Positions 49,804 to 59,508 are shown, numbered from the stretch's first letter. The stretch is 64,000 nt of DNA from an uncultured Sphingomonadaceae bacterium (GCA_937996655.1 CALKUK010000011.1:248001-312000); one strand, 5' to 3'. Notes: a model not told the origin generated them from the sequence alone. Made by a program: numbers and translations.

Positions 49804-52800
49804 ATGGCGGTTCGACCCGGCGTCAAATATGGTTCGCTCGCATTGGCGGGTGCCGGAGCTGCGGCTGTCGTTGCGGTGTGGAGTTACCGTGAGCCGATCG
49901 CGCGGGACGTGATTGACGGCTACCTGCAAAAACGCGGAGTGATCGCTAGCTACGACATCCGGGCGATTGAAACGCGTCGTCAGCGGCTGGAGAATATCCG
50001 GCTGGGTGATCCCAAAAATCCGGATCTGACCGCCGATTGGGCGGAAATCGATGTGGGGCCAAGCTTCACCGGATTGACGGTGCGTGCGCTGCGGGCCGGC
50101 GGCGTCCGCCTCCATGGTCGCCTCTTGGACGGCCGCGTGTCGCTTGGCACCCTCGACCGGCTGTTGCCGAAAGCCTCCGGCGCGCCTTTCCGCCTGCCCG
50201 ATATTGATTTGTCGCTGGAAGACGCGCGGATGCGGCTCGACACGCCTTTTGGGCAATTGGGAGGCAGGCTGGACGGGCAGGGCAATTTGCTGGGTGGATT
50301 TGAAGGGAAGCTCGCCCTTGTCGCGCACCGCCTTGCCCGCGATGCGCGGTGCGGTGCGACGGATGTGACGGTTTATGGCGATCTGTCAGTTGTTGGCCGC
50401 CGCCCAACCTTTAAAGGGCCGGTGCGCTTTTCAGATGGGGCATGCGGTGCGCTTTCCGGCAAAGGGGGCGCTCTGTCGCTCGACGCAAATCTGGCGGAGG
50501 ATATGACGGATTGGCGGGGCAAGGGCGTGCTGCGGCTGCTGTCCTCGTCCATGCCGGGTGTTTCCATTGGCGCGACCGAGGCTCAGGTTGATTTTCGCGG
50601 AGACTCCCGAAAGACCGACGCCGATGTCAACATCCTGATGGGCGCGTTGAGCGCGGCGGACATGATGGCATCGCGGGTCCGCCTGACGGGCAAGGCGACA
50701 TTGGGCACGCGGGGCACCTTATTTTCAGGACAGTTGCGCGCCGCGCGTATTTCCACAGGCGGCCTGACCGACACAGCGGCGCGGCAATTGGGGGCGGTGC
50801 CAGAGGGCACGCCCGTCACGCCCGCTGCTCGGCAATTGGCCGCCGCCCTTCGGGGCCTTGAGCAGGGCATTGGCGGTCATGCCGATGTGGAAGCAAGCTA
50901 TGTGGATGGCACTGGGGCGGTTGCGCTGTCGGATCTTGCCTTGGCCAGTGCCAGCGGCGCGAACCTGCTGCTCCCCGGCAAGAACAGCATCCTGTTTGAT
51001 GCCGGCGGACTGCGGCTGGCAGGATTGGCGCGCTTCGGCGGCGGTGGCCTTCCCGGTGGGACGGCATTGCTGAGTGGGCGGGGCGGCACCATCACCTTGC
51101 AGCCTTATCTGGCACCTGGATCGCGTCTGGCGCTCACGCCGATCCGTTTTGGCCTCACGCCAAAGGGTCTATCGTTCGATACGCTTGCCACGATGGATGG
51201 CCCCTTGGGCAGCGGACAGGTGCGCGGGTTGGTCGTGCCGGTTCAGGTCCGGGCCGGGCAGGTCCGCACGATGGGCTGTCAGCCGGTGTCTTTCCGGGCC
51301 CTCTCTGTTGAAACGCTGCGGCTTGGCGCCACAAGCTTCAAGGCCTGCCTGACGGCAAAGTCGCTCGACGTGCCGGGTTTCCGCCTAAAGGGAACGCTCG
51401 GGGCTGCCCCATTGCGGCTGAGTGCACGACGCGCGCGTTATGGTCTGCAAGACGGGGCCTTTGGCCTTTCCGGCGTAGATGCCCAGCTGGGCTGCGCTTC
51501 GGGCCGCAGTTCGTTTTCTGCGAACCTGATTTCGGGTCGCCCGATGCAGGCCGGCTTCTCAGGCCGATTTGAGGGCGCTGCCGGGCAGATGGGCGACATT
51601 CCGCTGCGCCTGTCAGAAGCGGCTGGCCCCTGGCGGTTCGCGCGCGGTGTGCTGAACCTAGGGGGGCAGGCAACACTTTCTGATACCGCGCCAGACCGGC
51701 GTTTCCTGCCGCTTCTGGCCGATGCGATCTCGCTCCGGTTGGCGGGCGGAAAAGTGGCGGGAACGGCGGACCTGCGTGAACCCAAAAGCGGGACGCTCCT
51801 TGCGGGACTTGCGCTGCACCACTCTTTGGCATCGGGGATCGGCGCTGCTGATCTGGAGGTTGCTAATCTCTCTTTTGGGGACAGGCTGCAGCCAGAAGCG
51901 ATCACCACCAAGACCTTGGGCGTCGTCGCCAACGTCCATGGCGTGGTCAACGGGACGGGCCGTATCGATTGGTCTGGCGATGTCGTGACGAGCGGCGGGC
52001 GGTTTCGTACAAAGGGGCTCGATTTTGCGGCCGCCTTTGGCCCTGTTGAGGGCCTGAAGGGGGAGATTGCCTTTACCGATCTGCTCGGCCTTGTGACGGC
52101 GCCGGACCAGACGGTGGAGATTGCCAACATCAACCCGGGCATCTCCGTCACCGACGGCGCAATCCGCTATCGGCTGTTGCCGGGCTATCGTGTTCAGGTC
52201 GATGGCGGGCGCTGGCCCTTTGCGGGCGGCTTTCTCGTGTTGGACCCGACGACGCTCGACATGTCGACTGCAGCGTCGCGGCACCTGACCTTCCGCGTGG
52301 AAGGGCTGGATGCGGCGCGGTTCATTGCGGCCATGGACTTTGAGAATATCGCCGCAACCGGCCTATATGATGGTGTCCTGCCGATGGTGTTTGATGATCA
52401 GGGCGGGCGGATTGAGGCCGGGCGTCTCGTGGCGCGCGGGGGCGGCACGCTGTCTTATGTCGGCCAGGTGTCGAACGAAAATCTCGGCATGATGGGCCGC
52501 TTCGCCTTCGATGCCCTAAAATCGATGAAATATGACCGACTGGCTATCGATCTGAACGGCGCAATTGACGGGGATGTTATCACACGCATCAGTTTTGCAG
52601 GGGTCAATCAGGCACCGATTGACGGCGGGCGGACCAAGTTACCGATCAAGATCCTCGGGGCGACGAATCTGCCCTTCATTTTCAACGTCACGATCACGGC
52701 GAAATTCCGCCAGCTTTTCGATATGGCGCGCAGCTTTAATGATCCGTCGGTACTCATAAATCGGATGGTTCCAAGGCTGGAGCCGCTGCCGCAAGATGAA

Positions 52801-52851
52801 CGAAGGCCCTCCAACTCTGTTCAGCCCCCCGAAAGCGGGCCGAAGCCATAA
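49804..52851 (+). CDS. ydbH: YdbH-family intermembrane phospholipid-transport protein
   Basis: A 1015-residue AsmA-like protein with one N-terminal membrane helix (YGSLALAGAGAAAVVAVW, about 9-26) and a very long periplasmic beta-rich body ending in the family's C-terminal block ISFAGVNQAPIDGGRTKLPIKILGATNLPF. In E. coli YdbH forms a bridge across the periplasm with the outer-membrane lipoprotein YnbE, helped by YdbL, and shares lipid transport with TamB and YhdP. Both partners follow here. ATG 49804 has AGGAG only 3 bases upstream, a tight spacing. Confidence 0.85.
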   Translation: MAVRPGVKYGSLALAGAGAAAVVAVWSYREPIARDVIDGYLQKRGVIASYDIRAIETRRQRLENIRLGDPKNPDLTADWAEIDVGPSFTGLTVRALRAGGVRLHGRLLDGRVSLGTLDRLLPKASGAPFRLPDIDLSLEDARMRLDTPFGQLGGRLDGQGNLLGGFEGKLALVAHRLARDARCGATDVTVYGDLSVVGRRPTFKGPVRFSDGACGALSGKGGALSLDANLAEDMTDWRGKGVLRLLSSSMPGVSIGATEAQVDFRGDSRKTDADVNILMGALSAADMMASRVRLTGKATLGTRGTLFSGQLRAARISTGGLTDTAARQLGAVPEGTPVTPAARQLAAALRGLEQGIGGHADVEASYVDGTGAVALSDLALASASGANLLLPGKNSILFDAGGLRLAGLARFGGGGLPGGTALLSGRGGTITLQPYLAPGSRLALTPIRFGLTPKGLSFDTLATMDGPLGSGQVRGLVVPVQVRAGQVRTMGCQPVSFRALSVETLRLGATSFKACLTAKSLDVPGFRLKGTLGAAPLRLSARRARYGLQDGAFGLSGVDAQLGCASGRSSFSANLISGRPMQAGFSGRFEGAAGQMGDIPLRLSEAAGPWRFARGVLNLGGQATLSDTAPDRRFLPLLADAISLRLAGGKVAGTADLREPKSGTLLAGLALHHSLASGIGAADLEVANLSFGDRLQPEAITTKTLGVVANVHGVVNGTGRIDWSGDVVTSGGRFRTKGLDFAAAFGPVEGLKGEIAFTDLLGLVTAPDQTVEIANINPGISVTDGAIRYRLLPGYRVQVDGGRWPFAGGFLVLDPTTLDMSTAASRHLTFRVEGLDAARFIAAMDFENIAATGLYDGVLPMVFDDQGGRIEAGRLVARGGGTLSYVGQVSNENLGMMGRFAFDALKSMKYDRLAIDLNGAIDGDVITRISFAGVNQAPIDGGRTKLPIKILGATNLPFIFNVTITAKFRQLFDMARSFNDPSVLINRMVPRLEPLPQDERRPSNSVQPPESGPKP

Positions 52852-52898
52852 GGAAGACGTTGTTGACGCACAGACGATCAGATGCGAACCCGGGGAAT

Positions 52899-53087
52899 AT
52901 GAAACAGGCATCCCTCCTTCTGGCTCTTGCCGCCTCCGTCCTTTTGGCCGGATGCGTTCAGATTCAGGCCCCGGACAAACCGATCGAGATCAACCTGAAC
53001 GTCAACATCAAGCAAGAGGTCGTGCTCACCCTGAAAAAGGATGCACAGGACCTTGTGAACAACAATCCGGAGCTGTTTCCGCAATGA
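52899..53087 (+). CDS. ynbE: YnbE-like outer-membrane lipoprotein
   Basis: A 62-residue lipoprotein: MKQASLLLALAASVLLAGC with lipobox LAGC, then a short mature part QIQAPDKPIEINLNVNIKQE that is the YnbE hallmark and thought to add strands to the YdbH groove. The ATG at 52899 begins the signal sequence. It overlaps ydbL by ATGA. Confidence 0.85.
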   Translation: MKQASLLLALAASVLLAGCVQIQAPDKPIEINLNVNIKQEVVLTLKKDAQDLVNNNPELFPQ

Positions 53088-53476
53088 TGCTTTCTCGTAA
53101 AAATCTCGCGCTTGCCGGTGCGGCGCTGCTTGTCGTTGGCGCTGCCGGTATCGCCTATGCCCAGAATAGCGGCGCGGTCAGCGCGGCGTTGGCCAGCGGC
53201 GCAGTTGGGGAACAGGCGGATGGCTATCTCGGTTTTCGCGGTACGCCGTCCGGCGGCCTGCGGGATGAGGTCGACGCCATCAACATCAAGCGGCGTGAGG
53301 CCTATACCAACCTTGCCACCCAGCGTGGCGTGACGGTGAAGGACGTGGCCGCAACGGTTGGCTGTGAAACCCTGCAAAAGCGCGTGGCAACGGGCCGGTC
53401 CTACCTTCTGACGGATGGCGTGTGGCGCACCAAAACGGCTGACCCCATCGTACTTCCGGCGTATTGCGGGAACTGA
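53084..53476 (+). CDS. ydbL: YdbL-family (DUF1318) periplasmic protein
   Basis: A 130-residue exported protein with signal peptide (cleavage after AYA) and the DUF1318 core GAVGEQADGYLGFRGTP, VDAINIKRREAYTNLATQRGVTVKDVA. In E. coli YdbL limits over-assembly of the YdbH-YnbE bridge. It has two Cys (GCETLQ and the C-terminal YCGN). It is the last gene of the ydbH-ynbE-ydbL operon and converges on tauE. Confidence 0.85.
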   Translation: MMLSRKNLALAGAALLVVGAAGIAYAQNSGAVSAALASGAVGEQADGYLGFRGTPSGGLRDEVDAINIKRREAYTNLATQRGVTVKDVAATVGCETLQKRVATGRSYLLTDGVWRTKTADPIVLPAYCGN

Positions 53477-53498
53477 AGCCCATTCGCCAAGCGGCGGA

Positions 53499-54272
53499 CT
53501 AGCTGAGCGCCTTGTAAAGGCTGAACACGCTTGTCGCCGTCAGGATGGTGCCCACCATGAACATCAGGCGTTTGGCCGGAATGCGCTTGGCCAATATGGC
53601 GCCAAGCGGTGCTGCGAGCAGGCCACCAATGGTGAGGCCAACAGCCGCAATCGTGAACGCTTCCAGCCCGATGGTCAGAATAAAGGTCAGCGAGATCACG
53701 GTCGTCAGGAAGAATTCGGCCGTGTTCACAGTGCCGATCGTCTGACGCGGCTCAGTGCCCTGCACCAACAGGTTTGATGTGACGACCGGGCCCCAGCCAC
53801 CGCCGCCCGCTGCATCAAGGAAACCACCGATGAGGCCCAGCGGTTCCACAACCTTGGGGGCCTTATGGACGTGGTTATGGCTCATTTCCCATGCGCGCCA
53901 CAGCAGATAGACCCCGATACAGGCGAGATAGGCCATAACGAAGGGACGCGCCGCTTTGGCGTCGATGTTTGACAGAAGATAAGCCCCAGTAATGCCACCG
54001 ATCATCCCAGGGATGACGAGCCGCGCGAACAGGTTCCAGTTTACATTTTTGTGCAGTGTGTGGCTGATCGCCGAAGCGGCTGTGGTGAAGGTTTCGACCA
54101 GATGGACACTGGCCGACGCACGCGCCGGCGGGATACCCATCACGCTGACCAGCAGGGTGTTTGTAATCACGCCAAAGGCCATGCCGAGCGCACCGTCGAT
54201 CAGCTGCGCAAAAAAGCCGACCGCGATGAACGGGAGGATCGCCTGAATATGGTCGATGCTAAGTTCGGGCAT
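53499..54272 (-). CDS. TauE/SafE-family sulfite/organosulfonate exporter (TSUP)
   Basis: A 257-residue, eight-helix transporter of the TSUP family. GFFAQLIDGALGMAFGVITNTLL and GGFLDAAGGGGWGPVVTSNLL are the two duplicated halves' signatures. Members export sulfite, sulfoacetate or related anions. The nearby YezD, RBBP9-type and ChrA genes make a sulfur-oxyanion role attractive, though the substrate is not shown. It is alone on its strand, ydbL converging on it. Confidence 0.82.
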   Translation of the reverse strand: MPELSIDHIQAILPFIAVGFFAQLIDGALGMAFGVITNTLLVSVMGIPPARASASVHLVETFTTAASAISHTLHKNVNWNLFARLVIPGMIGGITGAYLLSNIDAKAARPFVMAYLACIGVYLLWRAWEMSHNHVHKAPKVVEPLGLIGGFLDAAGGGGWGPVVTSNLLVQGTEPRQTIGTVNTAEFFLTTVISLTFILTIGLEAFTIAAVGLTIGGLLAAPLGAILAKRIPAKRLMFMVGTILTATSVFSLYKALS

Positions 54273-54466
54273 TCCTTTGACCCCCCCTTTGGGTCTTCAA
54301 CAAAAATCGTCGTCGTGTTCTTTGCAGGAACGTTACGATACCGCCGTAGAACGGAACCATAGCGCCAATCTTCCGGTCGCCCATGCCCATCCGGGGTGGC
54401 AGTCCGCAAATGAGATAAACTTTGCGGCGCTAAAGCCAAGCCGAATGGGCAGGACAAATTCCGCCA

Positions 54467-56890
54467 TCAGAATGCGGCCTTAAACGTCACACCCCAAGTC
54501 CGCGGATCACCGGGTTGACCGACGATCAGACCGGTATTGCCCGACGGCACGGCAAGCTGTTCAAAATAGTGCGCGTCAAATGCATTACGTACCCAGGTGA
54601 ACACATCCCAGCCCTTTTCGGTCCGGAAGCCGAGGCGGAAATTCGCAATCGAGTAGCCGTCAATGTCGGTATAGGCCGACCGCGAAGCGTTGGACGAGAA
54701 TTTCGACCGATAATTGCCGTCAAAGCCCAGATAGGCTGCGCCTTCATGGCCAAGCAATTGGGTCGGCAGATTATATTCCGCGCCATAAGAGAACGCCCAT
54801 TTTGAGATGCCGGGCAACCATTGGCCAGAGATGTCGCAATTGGCGGGGCTCAGGCCGCCTGCCGTGCCGGGTGCGCTCGGCGTCTGGCCTGCGGCAACCG
54901 TTGTGCCGCCAGACAGTTCGGGCGGGCAGGGGGCATCGGTGAACTTGCGATACTCATGGTCGGTGAAGGCGCCATTGGCATAGACGCTGAAGCGGTCGCT
55001 CGGCCGGACAGAGAAGTCCGCCTCAATCCCGCGCACACGTACCTTCTGTGCATTGGCGAGATAGCCGCGCAGCACACCCAACTGCCCGTTGGTGACGTTC
55101 GCTTGGAAATCCCGGATTTCTGTCCAGAAGCCCGACAGGTTCAACGTCGCCCGTCGATCGAGGAACTGAGTCTTCAGGCCGATTTCAAAATGATCGACCT
55201 TTTCCGGGCGGACGGTGGCGGCTGCCAGCAGCGGATTGCCCGCCGCATCGCTGGGCACCCCGTTCAGGTTCACGCCGCCGGACTTGAAGGTCTTGGCATA
55301 GGTCGCGTAGCCGAGGATGTCGCGATTGAAAGCATAGCTCGTCGTCAGGTCGTAAGAGACATTCCAGTCGCTGAACCGCGGCTCAAAAAACTGCGGGGCG
55401 AGGACGCCGCGCTGCTGTGTCGCGCGTGCGCCGAGTGTGGAGAAGAGCACAAGATTGCCCGCGCCGTCGCGCACGACGGAATTATAGCTGCCGACCTTCT
55501 TGTCATAATTGACGCGCAGGCCGGGCTGGACCGTCAGGCTGTCGGTCACCTTCCAGCTGAGCTGGCCAAAGGCGGCGAGGCTGGTGTTGCTCAAGCGGAT
55601 GTCATTGTTCGCCGTCAGGCCGTTCAGGACCGATGGATCATTTGCGAGAGCGCTGGTTGGGTTGATCAGCCAGCGGCTGGCCGCGCTGCCCTGCTGCTGC
55701 ACACCGGTGGTGTGAATCTTCTGATGGAAGGCAAAGAGGCCGGTCACGAAGTCCAGATGTTCCCCCGACTGTGCATAGCGGAACTCTTGCGTGAACTGTT
55801 TCTGTCGCGTTGGGTTTTCAGACTTGGTCGTGATGGGCAGGCCCGTAAAGTCACGGTCATTGCTGGGCTGCCAGTCCCAATAGCGCCAGCCGGTGACGGA
55901 CGTCAGCGTGCCCTTGCCAAGTTCCTTCTCCGCCAGGAGTGAGACGCCGCCATGTTCATTGCGGGCGCGCAGATTGGCATCGAGATCGGTCAGACGATCA
56001 AACGCGTCGGAGATGGGCGGGGCATAGTTGAAGGCCGCTGCCAGGGCGGCGAACTGGCGGTTGAGCGGACGCTGCGTCGCGCCGGTGCGGACGTAGATCT
56101 GCACGCAGCACTTTGGGTCCTGCACGTTGTAATCGCCGGTTAGCGTTAGATCGAGCGTGTCGCTGGCCTTCCACAGGAACTGCGCGCGCAGGCCCAGATT
56201 GTCCTGGCTGTTGACGAACTGATCTTTCGCCGTGTTGTAGATCGTCCCGTTGCGCGATGTGGACGTAACGGCAAAACGGGCGGCCACATTTTCGGCGAGC
56301 GGGCCGGAAATTGAGGCTTTGGCCTGCTTGAAGCCATAATTGCCGACGCTGATCTCCGTCTTGCCCTCTGGTTCAAAGCTGGGCTTGCGCGTCGTGATGT
56401 TGATGGCGCCTGCGGTCGTGTTTTTGCCATAGAGGGTGCCTTGCGGCCCGCGCAGCACCTCGACGCGCTCCACATCGTTGAAATCGAGCGTGGTCGACGC
56501 GATGCGGTTGTAATACACCTGATCGATGTAGAAGCCGACGCCCTGTTCAATCCCATCATTCGTCAGTCCAAAGGGTGCGCCGATGCCGCGGATGTTGACG
56601 GCGGTGTTACGCGGGTTGGATGAGAAGAATTGCACGGACGGCTGAAGCTGCGTCAGGCGCGAAAGGTTATAGGCCCCGGTCTGTTCAATCGCTTTGCTGT
56701 CCACAACCGAGATGGAAATCGGCACATCCTGCACCTCTTCGGCGCGGCGCCGCGCGGTCACGACGATGACATCGCCGCTCTCGCCGTCGCCAGCCTCAAA
56801 AGCGCTGGGCTCTGCCGATTGTGCAAAGGCAGGCGCTGCAGAAACAAGTGCGCTGAGTGCGCTGCCTGCAAATAAAATGGTCTTTAACAT
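54467..56890 (-). CDS. TonB-dependent outer-membrane receptor
   Basis: An 807-residue TonB-dependent receptor: signal peptide (cleaved after AFA), TonB box/plug region DVIVVTARRRAEEVQDVPIS (about 40-60), plug domain with VEVLRGPQGTLYGKNTTAGAINITTRKP, and a 22-strand barrel ending in VTFKAAF with the required terminal Phe. The ligand could be a siderophore, sugar or organosulfur compound; sphingomonads have many of these. ATG 56890 is preceded by AGGGG. It lies after yezD on the same strand. Confidence 0.88.
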   Translation of the reverse strand: MLKTILFAGSALSALVSAAPAFAQSAEPSAFEAGDGESGDVIVVTARRRAEEVQDVPISISVVDSKAIEQTGAYNLSRLTQLQPSVQFFSSNPRNTAVNIRGIGAPFGLTNDGIEQGVGFYIDQVYYNRIASTTLDFNDVERVEVLRGPQGTLYGKNTTAGAINITTRKPSFEPEGKTEISVGNYGFKQAKASISGPLAENVAARFAVTSTSRNGTIYNTAKDQFVNSQDNLGLRAQFLWKASDTLDLTLTGDYNVQDPKCCVQIYVRTGATQRPLNRQFAALAAAFNYAPPISDAFDRLTDLDANLRARNEHGGVSLLAEKELGKGTLTSVTGWRYWDWQPSNDRDFTGLPITTKSENPTRQKQFTQEFRYAQSGEHLDFVTGLFAFHQKIHTTGVQQQGSAASRWLINPTSALANDPSVLNGLTANNDIRLSNTSLAAFGQLSWKVTDSLTVQPGLRVNYDKKVGSYNSVVRDGAGNLVLFSTLGARATQQRGVLAPQFFEPRFSDWNVSYDLTTSYAFNRDILGYATYAKTFKSGGVNLNGVPSDAAGNPLLAAATVRPEKVDHFEIGLKTQFLDRRATLNLSGFWTEIRDFQANVTNGQLGVLRGYLANAQKVRVRGIEADFSVRPSDRFSVYANGAFTDHEYRKFTDAPCPPELSGGTTVAAGQTPSAPGTAGGLSPANCDISGQWLPGISKWAFSYGAEYNLPTQLLGHEGAAYLGFDGNYRSKFSSNASRSAYTDIDGYSIANFRLGFRTEKGWDVFTWVRNAFDAHYFEQLAVPSGNTGLIVGQPGDPRTWGVTFKAAF

Positions 56891-56997
56891 GGATGCTGCC
56901 CCTAATCTTATCGAGAAAAGGGGTGCCGTCGGTTGTCCGCTGGGCACCCTAAAGTCTGGGAGTGATACCGGTGCAGCCATCAGGCGGCTGCGTAGCC

Positions 56998-57171
56998 TCA
57001 CGACTGGAAACGCTTCCGCTCCGTGATATCCACCTGAACGAGCTTTCCTTCGTGAACGGTGAGATTGATGGCGCCGAACCGCATCCGCCCAAGCGCTTCG
57101 ACGATCAGGTTGATCGCCTCTTCGCGCGCCGGCGTCCCTCGGTTGTCTGTCGATGTGTTGATGTCAGTCAC
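56998..57171 (-). CDS. YezD-family (DUF2292) small protein
   Basis: A 57-residue protein not obvious by length: VTDINTSTDNRG, then AREEAINLIVEALGRMRFGA, INLTVHEGKLVQVDITERKR. The RFGAINLTVHEGKLVQVDITER block is the YezD family (shown here in two overlapping pieces), short proteins often encoded beside sulfate- or sulfonate-uptake genes. GTG start at 57169-57171 with AAAGGA 9 bases upstream. It precedes the TonB receptor gene on the same strand and could be co-transcribed with it. Confidence 0.8.
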   Translation of the reverse strand: MTDINTSTDNRGTPAREEAINLIVEALGRMRFGAINLTVHEGKLVQVDITERKRFQS

Positions 57172-57281
57172 CTTGCATCATCCTTTGCCAATCAATGAAA
57201 ATATACTCCACTAAAACGATAGATTATAGGAACACAGCTTTTCTATTCCGGCTGAAAGCCAATCCTTAGCTCCCTGCCTCT

Positions 57282-57938
57282 CTATGCCGCTGTGCGGAGC
57301 GGTTCCGGTGCCGTTACCTGTGTGTTTTCGGATCGTGATGCCCGCTCTTCACGGCCAAAGCCGGCGCGCACGATGGTTCTGCCCAGCAGGGCAAGGCCTG
57401 CCGGCCAATGGCCGATGCCAGAGGCGGCATTGATGTGGCCAAGCTCCCCGGTGTCAACAAAGTCGGCCTGCCAGCGCCGCGCCAAGCGCCGCACAAAGTC
57501 CAGCGTGGCATAGTCATCATTCCGGCTGGCGGCGATGATGGCGGGGAAGGGGAGCTGCGCCTGTGCACTCTGGCCAAATTGCCGGACGAGTGGATGGGCA
57601 TCATCGCGGTCGCAATCGGGCGGCGCCACAAGAAGGGCACCAAATACTATCGGATATCCCTCATTTGCATAGGTTTCGGCCCAATGCGCGACGGCATGGC
57701 AGCCCAGGCTATGAGCAACGAGGATGACAGGGGCGTTGATGGACCGGATCGCCGCGTCTAGCCGGGCAATCCAGCGATCCCGCATCGGATTGGCCCAGTC
57801 GCCAAGGTCTGCCTTGTGCGCGTGCCGCAACAGGTCGAGCCAATGGCTCTGCCAGTGGGTTGGGCCGGAATCGTTCAGCCCCGGTACGATCAGAAAGTGC
57901 GGCTCCGAAGAGGCGCTGGTTCCAAATGTCATGACCAC
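57282..57938 (-). CDS. RBBP9/YdeN-family alpha/beta hydrolase
   Basis: A 218-residue serine hydrolase of the RBBP9 type. The nucleophile elbow is LVAHSLGCHAVAHW (Ser near 75), the Asp lies in ASRNDDYATL, and the His in GHINAASGIGHWPAG. Family members have unclear substrates; in several sphingomonad and other genomes they lie next to sulfur-metabolism genes, as here with yezD. It is upstream of yezD on the same strand with a 110-base gap. Confidence 0.8.
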   Translation of the reverse strand: MVMTFGTSASSEPHFLIVPGLNDSGPTHWQSHWLDLLRHAHKADLGDWANPMRDRWIARLDAAIRSINAPVILVAHSLGCHAVAHWAETYANEGYPIVFGALLVAPPDCDRDDAHPLVRQFGQSAQAQLPFPAIIAASRNDDYATLDFVRRLARRWQADFVDTGELGHINAASGIGHWPAGLALLGRTIVRAGFGREERASRSENTQVTAPEPLRTAA

Positions 57939-58050
57939 ATCTCCATCATTGATTGAGTCGGGTCGCGTTGACGCGTTGGAGAAAGGTGCGCCTGCAATTT
58001 CTCGCCTGCAACGGTCCTGCGATGAGCCGAGGGATGGATGCGACTAATAT

Positions 58051-58065
58051 CTACTTATGAAGTAG
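58051..58065. promoter_or_regulatory. Small perfect palindrome in the divergent promoter region
   Basis: CTACTT-atg-AAGTAG in the 280-base region between the RBBP9-type hydrolase and the divergent chrA gene, in an AT-rich setting. Possibly an operator shared by both transcripts; function inferred only from place and symmetry. Confidence 0.35.
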
Positions 58066-58218
58066 GAATAAGAGAAAATACCCTCTTGTCAGCGGAGAGA
58101 CTTCGCGGCATTTGATCAGCATTGGGGCAAAGCAACCTCCCGGTCAGGCCGGCGCTATAGGGGCGCGGCCCAAGCGTTGCCTTCCAGACCCGCGATCCGG
58201 CGGGCAAAGGAGGTTTGC

Positions 58219-59508
58219 ATGGCCGATGGTTTGACGCGCCCGACATTTTCTGAACTCATCTCCGTGTTTGCGCGCATTGGGTGCCTGAGCTTTGGCGGGC
58301 CAGCCGGTCAGATCGTGCTGATGCACCGCACGTTGGTGGATGACCTTTGTTGGGTGGAGGAGCAGGAGTATCTCCACGCGCTCAATTTCTGCCATCTTCT
58401 TCCCGGTCCTGAGGCGCAGCAGCTGGCAACCTATATTGGATGGAAGCTCCACGGGCTGCGTGGCGGGCTGGTGGCAGGGATGCTCTTTGTCATTCCCGGT
58501 GCGCTTGTGATCTTGGGACTATCCGCACTCTATATGGTCGCTGCGAATGTGAGCTGGTTCACCGCCATCTTCGCCGGTGTGAAGGCCGCAGTGCTCGCCA
58601 TCATCGTGCAGGCTGTGTTGCGGATCGGGGGGAGGGCGCTGCAAACCCCCTTTAAGAAGGCGCTGGCGGTCGCGTCGTTTGTCGCGCTCTTTCTGCTCGG
58701 GCTGCCTTTTCCTGCGGTCGTTCTCGGTGCTGGCGTGATGGGGTTCTTTGTCGCGGCGATCCGGCCCGAGCTGATGGCGATCAAAGTCACTGAGGCGGCC
58801 GCATTGCCCCCACGCCCTTCCGTGTGGCCGACACTCGGCACGATCGCGGTTTGGCTTCTTATATGGGTGGCACCCTTGGCCCTCGTGCTGGTGACGTTGG
58901 GGGATCAGCATGTGCTATGGAAGATTGGCGTCTTCTTCTCCCAACTCGCCGTGGTCACCTTTGGCGGCGCTTATGCGGTGCTGGCTTATATGGCGCAGCA
59001 AGCGGTAGACGGGTTCGGCTGGCTCTCGGCCGGGGAAATGGCAGACGGTCTGGGGTTGGCAGAAACGACGCCCGGGCCCCTCATCATGGTCACCCAGTTT
59101 GTCGGTTATATTGCCGCCTTCCGTGATCCTGCACCGTTCACGCCCCTCACAGCGGCACTGCTGGGGGCCGGGCTGACGACATGGGTTACCTTTGCGCCGT
59201 GCTTCCTCTGGATCTTTGCCTTTGCCCCCTGGATTGAACGGCTGCGCCATGCCCGGCGCCTGCAAGGCGCGCTGGCAGCGATCACGGCAGCTGTGGTTGG
59301 CGTGATCGCCAATCTTGGTCTCTGGTTTGCGATCCATGTCCTCTTCACCCGGTCGACATCCTCGGGTTGGCCAGAGGTTTTGAGTTTTGACTGGCGCACA
59401 GGAGTGATTGCCGCACTTGCTGCGTGCTTATTGTTCGCGCTGAAGCGGTCGATCTTTGAAGTGCTGACCACTGCCGCGCTGGCCGGGCTCATCCTCCATA
59501 GTTTCTGA
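58219..59508 (+). CDS. chrA: Chromate transporter ChrA (CHR family, long chain)
   Basis: A 429-residue long-chain CHR-family transporter with two homologous halves: FARIGCLSFGGPAGQIVLMHR in the first and FSQLAVVTFGGAYAVLAYM in the second, both carrying the FGGP/FGGA motif, and about twelve membrane helices. CHR proteins move chromate, a sulfate analogue; export giving chromate resistance is the known role. AGGAGG lies before the ATG at 58219. The divergent sulfur-linked genes fit a sulfate/chromate context. Confidence 0.9.
   Translation: MADGLTRPTFSELISVFARIGCLSFGGPAGQIVLMHRTLVDDLCWVEEQEYLHALNFCHLLPGPEAQQLATYIGWKLHGLRGGLVAGMLFVIPGALVILGLSALYMVAANVSWFTAIFAGVKAAVLAIIVQAVLRIGGRALQTPFKKALAVASFVALFLLGLPFPAVVLGAGVMGFFVAAIRPELMAIKVTEAAALPPRPSVWPTLGTIAVWLLIWVAPLALVLVTLGDQHVLWKIGVFFSQLAVVTFGGAYAVLAYMAQQAVDGFGWLSAGEMADGLGLAETTPGPLIMVTQFVGYIAAFRDPAPFTPLTAALLGAGLTTWVTFAPCFLWIFAFAPWIERLRHARRLQGALAAITAAVVGVIANLGLWFAIHVLFTRSTSSGWPEVLSFDWRTGVIAALAACLLFALKRSIFEVLTTAALAGLILHSF

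Noticed and set aside
54821..55942. 373-codon frame antisense to the TonB receptor
   Set aside because: Antisense shadow; composition and lack of motifs argue against a gene.
56962..57198. 78-codon plus-strand frame after the TonB receptor
   Set aside because: It is the opposite strand of the YezD gene, which has clear family sequence.
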